From: Shewanella mesophila
Lineage (GTDB): Bacteria > Pseudomonadota > Gammaproteobacteria > Enterobacterales > Shewanellaceae
NCBI RefSeq assembly: GCF_019457515.1
Contig: NZ_CP080421.1
Location: 372,001 to 436,000, forward strand
Direction: 5' to 3'
DNA length: 64,000 nucleotides
Both the position numbers and the translations under genes were made by a program. The notes beneath the pieces are model-generated. The model did not search any database and was not told the origin of the DNA. It saw only the letters and a program-made list of their open reading frames with translations. Below, piece after piece: positions 8,862-18,888 of the stretch. The number at the start of each line of letters is the position of its first letter. Position 1 is the first letter of the stretch.

Positions 8862-9497
8862 ATGACTATGACAAGCATTATGGCGACAAAGAAGCAGCAA
8901 GGGTTTTCTCTTATTGAGTTAGTCATTGTGATAGTGATCCTTGGTATCTTAGCTGCGACCGCAATTCCTCGTTTTTTGAATGTAACTGACGATGCCGAAG
9001 ACGCTAGCGTCGATGGCGTGTCTGGTGGTATTGCCACCGCAGTCAGCTTTGTACGTTCACAGTGGGAAGTCGATGGCCGCAACAATAACAGTGTGGTGTT
9101 AGACGGAACGAATATCTCATTGGATAGGCGTTTTGGATTCCCTACAGGATTAACTTCAGGAAGTAACGTGGTGAGCGCAACGGCCATGACCAATGCATCA
9201 TGCCAAGAAGTTTTCGCTAATATTTTGCAAAATGCACCGCGTAATGTGTTGGTGACGCAAGATGCACGTAACCAGCGTTATACCGCTCGTGTTGTCACTG
9301 GCGCAGGCGGTAATGGTGTCACTATCGATGGCACCACGGTAAACAACCTAGATCTATGTGTGTATCATCAGGTGTCTTCACTGACGCTTGATCAAGCTAG
9401 TGGTATACCGACGCCAGCGCCTGATTTAGCCACAGCAGGTGCAAAAGGGGTGTTATATAACCCAGGTACTGGGCAAGTATTGAGTTTTACCAATTAA
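8862..9497 (+). CDS. mshB: MSHA minor prepilin MshB
   Basis: Type IV prepilin. A short basic leader ending KKQQG is followed by FSLIELVIVIVILG, with Glu at +5 of the mature protein as needed for assembly. The C-terminal domain has two Cys (ASCQEVFAN and NLDLCVYHQ). The ATG at 8862 gives 211 residues. The ATG at 8868 lies at a better distance (7 bases) from the AAGG at 8857-8860 and would give 209, so the start is uncertain by two codons. The gap to the next pilin is about 85 bases and holds a possible promoter. Confidence 0.9.
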   Translation: MTMTSIMATKKQQGFSLIELVIVIVILGILAATAIPRFLNVTDDAEDASVDGVSGGIATAVSFVRSQWEVDGRNNNSVVLDGTNISLDRRFGFPTGLTSGSNVVSATAMTNASCQEVFANILQNAPRNVLVTQDARNQRYTARVVTGAGGNGVTIDGTTVNNLDLCVYHQVSSLTLDQASGIPTPAPDLATAGAKGVLYNPGTGQVLSFTN

Positions 9498-9536
9498 ACG
9501 TTTTTTCTAACAACTTGTATTTTAATAGTGTGTGTT

Positions 9537-9565
9537 TCTAACAGTAGAAGTGCAGTCGATATAAT
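9537..9565 (+). promoter_or_regulatory. possible promoter before the major pilin
   Basis: A perfect TATAAT lies at 9560-9565, upstream of mshA and after mshB. No good -35 box is visible at the right distance (9537-9542 reads TCTAAC). Transcription would start only about 10 bases before the mshA ATG, which leaves little room for the ribosome site. A separate promoter for the abundant major pilin is expected from other MSHA loci, but this exact site is weak evidence. Confidence 0.3.
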
Positions 9566-9582
9566 CTTAAGGGATGTTAAAT

Positions 9583-10104
9583 ATGAATAAGCAAAAAGGC
9601 TTTACGCTTATTGAGCTAGTAGTGGTGATTATTATTTTAGGTATTTTAGCGGTGACCGCCGCCCCTAAGTTTATCAACTTGCAGTCAGATGCGCGTGCAT
9701 CAACATTAGATGGACTCAAAGCGTCTTTGCAAGGTGCTAACTCTCTTGTTTACTCTAAGGCTGCGATTCAAGGGCTCGATTCTAAGGCTACTGCGACGGT
9801 AATCATCGATGACAAGGGTGATACGGATGAGAGTAATGATGTTACGGTTGATGCTGTATATGGGTATTTGAATAATGCGTCTGCTGACCTTGTTAAGGTA
9901 CTTGATATTGATACTACATCTACGTCTCCCGAGTGGACAATTGTCGATACGCCAACGGCGGTTACTACAACGATAACTGGCGCAATTATCATCCATCCAG
10001 GTGATAAAGCCCCATCAGACACCGCCAAGTGTTGGGTTGAATACAAGCATCCTGCAGCTAAAGGTGCAGCCCCTACCTATAAAGTTGAAGATTCAGGTTG
10101 TTAA
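9583..10104 (+). CDS. mshA: MSHA major pilin MshA (first copy)
   Basis: 173 residues from the ATG at 9583, which has AAGGGAT about 8 bases upstream; the ATG at 9574 overlaps that site and is less likely. The leader MNKQKG is followed by FTLIELVVVIIILGILAVTA, a classic type IVa prepilin start. Near the C-terminus are two Cys (TAKCWVEYK and the final SGC) that should form the D-region disulfide loop. The middle is Asp/Thr/Val rich. A second copy with an almost identical N-terminus follows 17 bases downstream. Confidence 0.93.
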   Translation: MNKQKGFTLIELVVVIIILGILAVTAAPKFINLQSDARASTLDGLKASLQGANSLVYSKAAIQGLDSKATATVIIDDKGDTDESNDVTVDAVYGYLNNASADLVKVLDIDTTSTSPEWTIVDTPTAVTTTITGAIIIHPGDKAPSDTAKCWVEYKHPAAKGAAPTYKVEDSGC

Positions 10105-10121
10105 TTAAGGAATTTTAAATA

Positions 10122-10637
10122 ATGAATAAGCAAAACGGTTTTACACTAATCGAATTAGTGGTTGTTATCATCATTTTAGGTATTTTAGCGGTTACCGCTG
10201 CGCCTAAGTTTATCAACTTGCAATCCGATGCTCGCGCGTCGACCGTGAAAGGGTTAGAAAGTGCGATAAAAGGTGCTGATAGTCTGGTGCATTCCAAGTC
10301 GCTTATAGCGGGAAATGAGACTGTAGCAAGTACTGAATCCCCTGCGCCTAAAGTAACTGTTGCTACTGGAGAAACCGTTAATTTGAATTATGGTCATGCG
10401 ACACCAGTATGGACTGATAGCTTAGATAATATGTTAGATATTAATGCCGCAGCCTCAGGCACTGGTACTGAGTGGCTATATGTTCCTGCTGCAGATGCTA
10501 AAAGTATTTACTTTTATCCTCAAGGGCAAAATAGCCCTATAGCGACTACAGATGCTGGTACTTGTTATGTTCAATATGTGAATGATTTAACTGCATACGG
10601 TCCCATTACAGTAAATACTGTTGTGACAGGTTGCTAG
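10122..10637 (+). CDS. MSHA major-pilin paralogue (second mshA copy)
   Basis: 171 residues. The first 41 residues match the first copy except residue 5 (MNKQN against MNKQK). The rest diverges strongly but keeps the C-terminal Cys pair (AGTCYVQYV and the final TGC). Silent positions in the shared part differ often, so the identity is maintained by selection on the protein rather than by a recent copy event. It has its own AAGGA site and is followed by a strong terminator. It could be a second major subunit or a regulated variant. Confidence 0.9.
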   Translation: MNKQNGFTLIELVVVIIILGILAVTAAPKFINLQSDARASTVKGLESAIKGADSLVHSKSLIAGNETVASTESPAPKVTVATGETVNLNYGHATPVWTDSLDNMLDINAAASGTGTEWLYVPAADAKSIYFYPQGQNSPIATTDAGTCYVQYVNDLTAYGPITVNTVVTGC

Positions 10638-10650
10638 ATTCATAACCTAG

Positions 10651-10679
10651 AAAAAGGCCTGCATAGCAGGCCTTTTTTG
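10651..10679 (+). terminator. Rho-independent terminator after the tandem pilins
   Basis: AAAAAGGCCTGC - ATA - GCAGGCCTTTTTT: a GC-rich stem of about 12 pairs ending in a run of six T. It lies 13 bases after the second pilin stop and should separate strong pilin transcription from mshC onward. Confidence 0.9.
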
Positions 10680-10783
10680 TCTCTGGGGATAACAGAAATA
10701 TCTGAAATAGGTGGCATTATTTGCCATACTGATTAAGTTGTTAGAAAATATAGCGCTATCAGCGGTTTGTGGGCGGATCATCA

Positions 10784-11230
10784 ATGGAAAAACAGCAAGG
10801 CTTTACCCTTGTAGAGCTAGTGACCACCATCATGTTAATTGCCATTTTGTCTGTGGTGGTCTTGCCGCGTTTTTTTACTGGTTCCAGTTATAGTGCCTTT
10901 ACCCTGCGTGATGAGTTTATTGGCGAGCTGAGACGAGTACAGCTGATGGCGATGAACAATCAAGATCGCTGTTATGGCGTGAACGTGACGGCCAGTGATT
11001 ATCGTATGATGATCTATCAAACAGACTGCAGCTCGACGATAGTCACAGGTACGACGCAAAATCTCCCTAGCAACACAGCAATCAATCTTAACGGTAATAC
11101 TAGTTTTGCATTGGTGTTTGCCCGTGACGGTGGCATCACATCCTGCGGCGCTGGCTGCGTCATCAAGGTGAGCGCCGATGAGACCTTAGACATTACTATC
11201 GAAAGTCAGGGATATATCCATGGGCGTTGA
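10784..11230 (+). CDS. mshC: MSHA minor prepilin MshC
   Basis: 148 residues from the ATG at 10784, with GGCGGA six bases upstream. A GTG at 10769 in the same frame is possible but includes the ribosome site. The leader MEKQQG is followed by FTLVELVTTIMLIAIL and a GspH/FimT-like body (DEFIGELRRVQLMAMNNQ). Two Cys pairs are present. GspH/FimU-like minor pilins belong to the priming tip complex. It overlaps mshD by 11 bases. Confidence 0.88.
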   Translation: MEKQQGFTLVELVTTIMLIAILSVVVLPRFFTGSSYSAFTLRDEFIGELRRVQLMAMNNQDRCYGVNVTASDYRMMIYQTDCSSTIVTGTTQNLPSNTAINLNGNTSFALVFARDGGITSCGAGCVIKVSADETLDITIESQGYIHGR

Positions 11231-11834
11231 TATTAAAGCGATTGCTCACTTGAACGAGGTTAATCCTGAGATGCCTAAGGGCGTAAGTTTTCACAGTGTC
11301 ACAGCTTATCACAGGATGCAAGGCTTTACTCTAATCGAACTTGTTGTTGGCATGTTGGTACTAGGCATAGCCTTAGTGATGTTATCGACTATGCTATTTC
11401 CTCAAGCCGATCGCGCAGCCGAAACCTTGCACCGTGTGCGCTCGGCCGAAGTAGCCCATTCGCTGTTAAATGAGATTTGGGGTAAGCGTTATGATCAAAA
11501 CAGCAATCCCAATGGTGGTGTTCCAGCGTGTGACGCCGCTGCACGTTCCGATTTAGGCCTTCCTGCTGGGGATGCATGTACCGACGAAGTTGATTTTGGC
11601 GCAGCAGGCTTAGCGCGAAATGCTTATCGCGATGTCGACGATTATCATGGCTTGACTCAATCAAGCCAGATGCTGAACTCCTCTCGAACCTATGCCGAGG
11701 AGTACGTCAACTACCAGCTGTCGGTCAGCGTGACTTATCCTTATAGTGATAAAAATAGCAAGCTGGTTACGATAAATGTGACTACTCCAAATGGTGAAGT
11801 GATCACTTACAATGCTCTGCGGAGTAACTATTAA
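11220..11834 (+). CDS. mshD: MSHA minor prepilin MshD
   Basis: 204 residues from the ATG at 11220, which has AGGGA eight bases upstream in the end of mshC. The prepilin motif is MQG-FTLIELVVGMLVLG. From this start the leader before the cut is about 35 residues, much longer than the usual 5-15. In-frame ATGs at 11271 and 11316 would give leaders of about 18 and 3 residues. The mature part resembles GspI/PilV minor pilins (FPQADRAAETLHRVRSAEVA) and has two Cys. Confidence 0.85.
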   Translation: MGVDIKAIAHLNEVNPEMPKGVSFHSVTAYHRMQGFTLIELVVGMLVLGIALVMLSTMLFPQADRAAETLHRVRSAEVAHSLLNEIWGKRYDQNSNPNGGVPACDAAARSDLGLPAGDACTDEVDFGAAGLARNAYRDVDDYHGLTQSSQMLNSSRTYAEEYVNYQLSVSVTYPYSDKNSKLVTINVTTPNGEVITYNALRSNY

Positions 11835-11853
11835 TGAATGCGGATAACAGGCG

Positions 11854-12678
11854 ATGAATAATCGTTTCAGTGGCCTTAAAGCGCGCAGCCAAAACTTAGG
11901 TTTTACCTTAGTTGAGATGGTTACTGTTATCATCATTCTCGGCATTTTAGTGGTGGGAGTCAGCAGTTTTGTTATTCTCGGCACTCGTATTTTTATTGAG
12001 TCGACATCGGTCGATCAAGTCTTGAGCCAGAGCCGCTTTGCCATCGAGCGTATGACCCGTGAGCTACGTAATGCGTTGCCTAATAGCATTCGGGTTAAAA
12101 CATCACCGCTACTCTATCAATGCATTGAATTTATCCCTATAAAAAGCAGCGCCAGTTACCTTGAGTTGCCTATTGCGCCAAACGTCGCTGCCAGCAGTGG
12201 GTTGATCATGCTGCCATCGACCGCTATCGACGAGAGCGATCAAATGGTGGTTTACCCATTAACCCCCACTCAAATATATGGTGGTACTGCAGCGGGCAGT
12301 GAAGGACATATTTTCGACATTAAGCAGGTGACGGGAAATGACGTTGAGTTTAACCGCCCCGTTCGCTTTGCCCAGGCATCACCTCAGAAGCGCTACTTCA
12401 TGGTTAATGGTGCCGTGAGTTACTGTTTCTTAGCCTCTGGTGAAGTACGGCGTTATGGCGGTTATAGTTTAACGTCAGTGCAGCCAGCTCCAAGTCAAAT
12501 GGGAGCAGGTGTGTTGATGGCGGAAAATGTCACCAATAATTTGCAGGTTCAGCCACCTATTAGTTATACCCCAGGAACGCTGATTAATAATGCTGTCGTA
12601 CAGTTGTCACCACGTTTTGAGGTGAATGGTCAGTCGTTTCAATATCAGCATCAGGTGCAGGTGATCAATGTCCCTTAA
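11854..12678 (+). CDS. mshO: MSHA minor prepilin MshO
   Basis: 274 residues. The leader of about 16 residues ends NLG, followed by FTLVEMVTVIIILGILVVG. The body matches the PilW/GspJ pattern, with VDQVLSQSRFAIERMTRELR after the helix and a large beta-rich domain. GspJ-like proteins take part in the pilus tip complex with MshC, D and P. An AGGCG site precedes the ATG, and the gene overlaps the frame of mshP at its end. Confidence 0.88.
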   Translation: MNNRFSGLKARSQNLGFTLVEMVTVIIILGILVVGVSSFVILGTRIFIESTSVDQVLSQSRFAIERMTRELRNALPNSIRVKTSPLLYQCIEFIPIKSSASYLELPIAPNVAASSGLIMLPSTAIDESDQMVVYPLTPTQIYGGTAAGSEGHIFDIKQVTGNDVEFNRPVRFAQASPQKRYFMVNGAVSYCFLASGEVRRYGGYSLTSVQPAPSQMGAGVLMAENVTNNLQVQPPISYTPGTLINNAVVQLSPRFEVNGQSFQYQHQVQVINVP

Positions 12679-12739
12679 CTTTCATCGCTCACTCACAAAC
12701 AGCAACCGAATGTATCGTCGACCCGTTCGGACTCTGCCT

Positions 12740-13171
12740 ATGACTAATATAAAGCTGATTAATCAAAGAGGTAGCGCGCTAGTTATCGGTATCTTTATTA
12801 TCACGGTAATGTTTTTAATGGCAGCGGCATTGATCAATATTTTGAGCGATGCCGATGAGCAGGTGAATTTAGAAGTATTGGGCACGCGTGCATTTGCCGC
12901 CGCCAATAGCGGCGCTGATGTGGCCTTAGCGAGGTTATTTCCGCTAAGTGGCTTAGCAGTTGATCGAGTATGTGCTGCTAACAGTACATGGACACCACCT
13001 GATGTTGTTGGCTTCCACGGTTGCTCGGTCAACTTGACCTGTAAGGGGACAGTCGTTACGGGAGTGACTCAGTACCTGATCACCAGCGAAGCGACCTGCT
13101 TAGCTGGTAATTGTGATGGCGATAGCTGCATTAGAGTCAATCGCAAGGTGGAGGTAGAGGCCCGTGATTAG
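12740..13171 (+). CDS. mshP: MSHA biogenesis protein MshP (PilX-like)
   Basis: 143 residues from the ATG at 12740. The frame continues upstream to an ATG at 12668 inside mshO, which would give 167. The shorter form places the hydrophobic helix (RGSALVIGIFIITVMFLMAA) close to the N-terminus, as in PilX/GspK-type proteins, and is preferred on that ground only. After the helix comes AANSGADVALARLFPL, typical of PilX N-domains, then a Cys-rich C-terminus with at least six Cys. It overlaps mshQ by 8 bases. Confidence 0.8.
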   Translation: MTNIKLINQRGSALVIGIFIITVMFLMAAALINILSDADEQVNLEVLGTRAFAAANSGADVALARLFPLSGLAVDRVCAANSTWTPPDVVGFHGCSVNLTCKGTVVTGVTQYLITSEATCLAGNCDGDSCIRVNRKVEVEARD

Positions 13172-16100
13172 AGCTGATTTAAAGTCTGTTTATGCTTTTT
13201 GTTTTATCTGTATGTTGTTTTGTAGTGCTGGTCATGCAGCAGACTGGACTCAGACTTTTAAAGAAGGGGTGAATAACTACACTGCTGATGGCTATATTTA
13301 TTTAAATACTGCAACAATTCGCAACGCTCCTTCAAACGCTAAGTTACCGACGTACAATTATTATCAAGGCGGCGACTCTAGATTTGAGTCCTGTATTGCT
13401 AGTAACGGTCGAAATGCCAAGCCTTGTAGAAAGGGGAATTATGTTGCGAATAAACCAAATGATATCTTCGAGTTCTCTCAATGTGAATCCCATAGTCATG
13501 TCGATATTAAACCACAATGGGGAAGTGGAATAACAGAGATCCCCGAGGGTGAGTATCGCAACATTGAGCTTGGATTAGGGGATAGCCATGGTATTGAGTT
13601 TACGTCAGCTAATGAATCTGGAATTTATAAAATTAAACGTTTAACTATTCGTTCTGGTAGTTTAAAGCTGGCTGCGGGTCAATATTGGATTGAAGACCTC
13701 GTTTTAAATTATGGCGTCAGACTGGTTTTCCCCGATTCAGGTCAAGTGAGCTTCTTTATTAAGAATGATTATACTCATCCTGATATAGCATTGAGCTCTC
13801 TTGCAGAGCGTTTTCTCATATATAGCTATGGGGATTTTACTTTAAATGGTGGTGCTAGCCTTAATGCTTATGTTATGGCAGAAGGCAGTGCAACTATCTC
13901 GGGGAGTTCCCACTTAGTCGGTGCTGTTACTGGGCGAAATGTATTGCTGTATGGAGGCGCCTCAGTCGTTTTTGCTAGATCCGCGCAAGATATTAACGTA
14001 GTTCCTGATTGTAGTATAACACCACCACTTTTACCTTCCGTTCCCCTCCAATGTCCTGTTGGCAAAAGTACTATTTCTGGGGTCACCTACAGTACTTATG
14101 ACGCTCGTATTTGGAAGGGCGGACAATATACTAGCCCTGTCGATCATGATGACTTTAATGATCTGATTGCTACCGTTAAAACTCCAGCTCAGCAGCTCGG
14201 CGAATCGATAGAATCTGAGATAGATGGTTATGGTTCGGGTATCAACCCGCACTCTAATCAAGGCGACTATTATCTTGGGGTTTTTGAGGGGTATATCGAT
14301 GTCCCAGAGTCGGGCATCTACACCTTTGGTATTGATGGTGATGATGCGATAGAGCTATTGATTGATGATCGCGTTGTCGCTGGCTTTTATGGCATACATG
14401 CACGATGTGGTTGGCCCTGCGAAACCGGAAAAATTGGTTTGGCTGCGGGGACACACAAAGTTGAGATGCGCTTTCATGAAGCCACAGGTTATGAAGCCTA
14501 TCACCTCTATTGGCAGTTACCCTCCTCAACTAGCTTAGTAAAAGTACCTGCCAGTGCTTATTTAACCTGTTCGTCGACACAGCTTGGGTGCTTTAAAGAT
14601 GATTTTAATCGCCAAGATCTGGGCAGTGATTGGGCAATTAAAACACTAGGTAGTTCGGTGCCGCCTGCGATCAATTCACAGCGGATGAGGATTACTCCAG
14701 CGAGTGGTAATCAGGCAACATCGAGTACTTTTCAGCGGTTATTCCCGGCAGAAAACAACTTAGTTCAAGTTGAATTTGATTATTTTGCTTGGTCACCTTC
14801 ATCTGGTACCGGCGGTGATGGTGTTGCCATTATTTTGTCTGACGCTGCTATTACACCTCAACCTGGCAGCTTTGGCGGTTCGTTAGGATACGCACAAAGA
14901 GATGACGGAACCCCCGGATTTGCAGGGGGCTGGATAGGCATTGGACTAGATGAGTATGGCAATTTCTCTAATCCTAATGAAGGTAAACGTGGTGGCCCCG
15001 GGTTTAGGCAGCAGGCAGTTGCTATACGTGGTTCAAATAATAGTGGTTATATGTACTTAGCGGGGACTAGAGCCAATATATCCCCAACAATTGATGTGAG
15101 AGGAACCAATAGCGCTAAGCCTAATCATAGATATCGAATTACGGTTGATTCTAGGCAAGCTGGCAAGGCTCTGGTGCTAGTCGAACGTGATATTAAAGAT
15201 GGTAATGGCTTTCAGGTATTAGTTCCTCAATTTGATGCGAGAAATATTAATGGCCAAGGCGGTGTCCCTGCAGATTTTTATCTGTCTATCACGGGGTCAA
15301 CCGGGGGCGCTAATAACAATCATGAGATTGATAATTTTGAGGTTTGTGCCCTTGATTCTCGACCTGTGGGTCAGCAGGTGCATCATTTTGAGTTTTATTA
15401 CTCGAGTAATCCATTAACCTGTAATCCTGAGTCGATGACAATTCGGGCATGTCGCAATGCCGATTGTGATCTGTTTACCGATCCTGTTACAGCGACTCTT
15501 TTGCCTGCCAATATGACTAATGGTGGGTGGGTGGGTGGCAACATTGTCACTATAAACAATGGAATTGGCACAGTTAGCTTAAGATCCAATACCACAGATC
15601 CAGTCACCATTGGCGTTAGTAGTTCGTCGCCATCAACCATTGCGGGCAGTAATACTCTGTGCCGCAAAGGAAGTGGAGGTTTAGATACCGCGAGTTGTAC
15701 ACTGAGCTTTGCCGAAAGCGGATTTGTCTTTGACGTGCCAGATGAACTGTCTAATAAGCCTTCGACCAATATTTTAGTTAAAGCGGTTAAACATGATGAT
15801 GAAAGTTTGCAATGTGTCCCCGCTTTCAAAGGGGATAAAATCGTTAATTTTTGGAGCGATTATATCACTCCAAACAGTGGTTCCTTGCCTGTAAAAGTCA
15901 CTACAGGTGCTATTGAACGCCCAGTCGGTACTTCCGAGAATACAGCAGAGCCCCTGAAGCTTAGCTTTGATGACAAAGGGCAAGCGATTATTGATGTTAA
16001 CTATGCCGATGCCGGTGAGATGCAATTAAATGCCCGTTATATAGGTAGTGGCGACGAACAGGGGTTAGTGATGAACGGCAGCAATAAGTTTGTCCGTCGC

Positions 16101-17468
16101 CCAGTGGGTTTATGTATCGATTCAGAGGTGTGTAGCAATTGCAGTGTATCTGGGCCTGTTTATAAAAAAGCCGGTGAAGAGTTTGATATGACGGTAAAGG
16201 CAATGGCATGGGAATCTGACAGCGATGGCGATATTTGTAGCGGCAATGCGCTGACGCCTAACTTCACCTTAAAGGGGATAGCTCTAACCCATGAGTTAGT
16301 GATTCCTACCATTGCAGATGGTGGTGTGAAAGGCTCATTGGGATTGGATGAGTATGAGCAAAAAACTGGAAAGCAGACTGTTAAACAGTCAGTTTCTGAA
16401 GTCGGAGTATTCAAGTTTTTGGTGACGCCTAAACCTAACAGCTATTTTGGTTATAGTATTCCGGGCGCGACAACGGGCAATATGGGGCGTTTTACTCCCT
16501 ATTATTTAACCGTTACGCCTAATGACCCAACGTTAGCACCGAGTTGTAATAGTTTTACCTATATGGATCAACCTTTTGGTTTTGTGGTGGGCAGTGAGCC
16601 TAAGCTGCTGGTTACGGGGAAAAATAAGCAAAATAATGAAGCCAAAAACTATCAGATTGGTGATTGGTGGAAATATAACAATCAATGGACGCAGCGTGCG
16701 TTTAGTAATCTCACAGGTTCAACTCTTACTGAGCTCGTTCAAGTTGATGCTGGAGAGGTTAAATTTCCCCCAAGCAGCAACAATCAGTCACGTTCGGCTT
16801 ATTTGCTAAATGAAACACTCAAATATAAACGCACTCCAACGGCGTTAGCCCCTTTCGATGCCTTGATGGAGTTGCAGCTGTTGGTTGATGATCTCAAAGA
16901 TAGCGATAACATCTGCTATCAAGTAGATGCCGACTCAATTTGCAGTGGCATTATTTTTGAAAATATTGCCGATGGTGATGAGTTTGCGCTTAGGTATGGG
17001 CGCTTAGTATTAGAAAATGGTTACGGTCCAGAGTCAGAAAGTTTACGTCTGCCGCTGCGCGCTGAGTATGTCAGCAACGTCGCGTCAACGGGAGAGGCTA
17101 CTTGGCTGACTAACAGCTTAGACAGCTGCTCACTCTACAATACCCAAACCTCAGTCGATGCAACCGAGGCATCGACTGAGGGCTTATATATGCAGCCACC
17201 GACGGGCTTTCCGGCCATTCGCGCCTATAGCAACCCCAGTTTAACATTGCAGAGTGGCAGACTTGGTTTAGGCAACGGCTACAGTTATTTCTCTGTACCG
17301 AATGCAGCGGGAGAGCTGTCACTTAAACAGCATGTAGATCCTTGGCTTAAGTGGTATTGGAACTTCGATACTTCCTCCCCAACGGATCTGTATGATCCGC
17401 GGGCAAATGCTTATTTCGGTACCTATCGGGGTCACGATAAAGTCATTTTCTGGCGTGAAGTTCGATAG
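13164..17468 (+). CDS. mshQ: MshQ, very large exported MSHA protein with PA14 and lectin-like regions
   Basis: 1434 residues from a GTG overlapping the mshP stop. It has a signal peptide (FCFICMLFCSAGHAAD). Residues about 310-470 read as a PA14-like beta barrel (VPESGIYTFGIDGDDAIELL, GTHKVEMRFHEATGYEAYHL). Residues about 475-720 resemble an L-type lectin/concanavalin-like fold (DDFNRQDLGSDW, GDGVAIILSDA). The rest is the long MshQ region with many paired Cys. It is secreted, probably to the pilus tip or cell surface. Carbohydrate binding and an adhesin role are inferred from the domains; nothing in the sequence proves a ligand. Confidence 0.88.
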   Translation: MIRADLKSVYAFCFICMLFCSAGHAADWTQTFKEGVNNYTADGYIYLNTATIRNAPSNAKLPTYNYYQGGDSRFESCIASNGRNAKPCRKGNYVANKPNDIFEFSQCESHSHVDIKPQWGSGITEIPEGEYRNIELGLGDSHGIEFTSANESGIYKIKRLTIRSGSLKLAAGQYWIEDLVLNYGVRLVFPDSGQVSFFIKNDYTHPDIALSSLAERFLIYSYGDFTLNGGASLNAYVMAEGSATISGSSHLVGAVTGRNVLLYGGASVVFARSAQDINVVPDCSITPPLLPSVPLQCPVGKSTISGVTYSTYDARIWKGGQYTSPVDHDDFNDLIATVKTPAQQLGESIESEIDGYGSGINPHSNQGDYYLGVFEGYIDVPESGIYTFGIDGDDAIELLIDDRVVAGFYGIHARCGWPCETGKIGLAAGTHKVEMRFHEATGYEAYHLYWQLPSSTSLVKVPASAYLTCSSTQLGCFKDDFNRQDLGSDWAIKTLGSSVPPAINSQRMRITPASGNQATSSTFQRLFPAENNLVQVEFDYFAWSPSSGTGGDGVAIILSDAAITPQPGSFGGSLGYAQRDDGTPGFAGGWIGIGLDEYGNFSNPNEGKRGGPGFRQQAVAIRGSNNSGYMYLAGTRANISPTIDVRGTNSAKPNHRYRITVDSRQAGKALVLVERDIKDGNGFQVLVPQFDARNINGQGGVPADFYLSITGSTGGANNNHEIDNFEVCALDSRPVGQQVHHFEFYYSSNPLTCNPESMTIRACRNADCDLFTDPVTATLLPANMTNGGWVGGNIVTINNGIGTVSLRSNTTDPVTIGVSSSSPSTIAGSNTLCRKGSGGLDTASCTLSFAESGFVFDVPDELSNKPSTNILVKAVKHDDESLQCVPAFKGDKIVNFWSDYITPNSGSLPVKVTTGAIERPVGTSENTAEPLKLSFDDKGQAIIDVNYADAGEMQLNARYIGSGDEQGLVMNGSNKFVRRPVGLCIDSEVCSNCSVSGPVYKKAGEEFDMTVKAMAWESDSDGDICSGNALTPNFTLKGIALTHELVIPTIADGGVKGSLGLDEYEQKTGKQTVKQSVSEVGVFKFLVTPKPNSYFGYSIPGATTGNMGRFTPYYLTVTPNDPTLAPSCNSFTYMDQPFGFVVGSEPKLLVTGKNKQNNEAKNYQIGDWWKYNNQWTQRAFSNLTGSTLTELVQVDAGEVKFPPSSNNQSRSAYLLNETLKYKRTPTALAPFDALMELQLLVDDLKDSDNICYQVDADSICSGIIFENIADGDEFALRYGRLVLENGYGPESESLRLPLRAEYVSNVASTGEATWLTNSLDSCSLYNTQTSVDATEASTEGLYMQPPTGFPAIRAYSNPSLTLQSGRLGLGNGYSYFSVPNAAGELSLKQHVDPWLKWYWNFDTSSPTDLYDPRANAYFGTYRGHDKVIFWREVR

Positions 17469-17486
17469 TTTTTGTCATAAAAACTA
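17466..17486 (+). other. AT-rich stem-loop at the end of mshQ
   Basis: TAGTTTTT - GTCAT - AAAAACTA, an 8-pair stem that includes the mshQ stop codon. It lacks a GC-rich stem and T tail, so it is not a standard terminator. It may protect the 3' end of the long MSHA transcript. The remaining 210 bases before mreB contain no gene, and no convincing promoter could be picked out by eye. Confidence 0.35.
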
Positions 17487-17650
17487 GCGTTATCTTGGCG
17501 ATCGAAGTGATCAGAGTGGCTGAATAGATCTTTGGAATAAAGCGAGTATTCACTACGCCCGAGGTGCTGACATGACAAACTCTGAAGATGAACAGATATT
17601 TATCATCGGATCCGCATAATATCCTTGTGGAATCGGGGGGCGATTGATAA

Positions 17651-18748
<1,098 letters not shown>

Positions 18749-18828
18749 TTCAGCTTAATACTGGCAGCGAAATGCTGGCAACCTGGTGTAATGGGAGAAT
18801 TGCTTATTTATCTATACCCATTTACCTC

Positions 18829-18852
18829 AACCTTTTGGTATGACAAAAGGTT
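18829..18852 (+). other. stem-loop between mreB and mreC
   Basis: AACCTTTTG - GTATGA - CAAAAGGTT, a perfect 9-pair stem in the 140-base mreB-mreC gap. There is no T run after it, so full termination is not expected. A role in mRNA processing or in lowering mreCD expression relative to mreB is an inference. Confidence 0.4.
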
Positions 18853-18888
18853 ATACAGGTCGCCACATCTAGCTGCCTTAAGTGTTTT

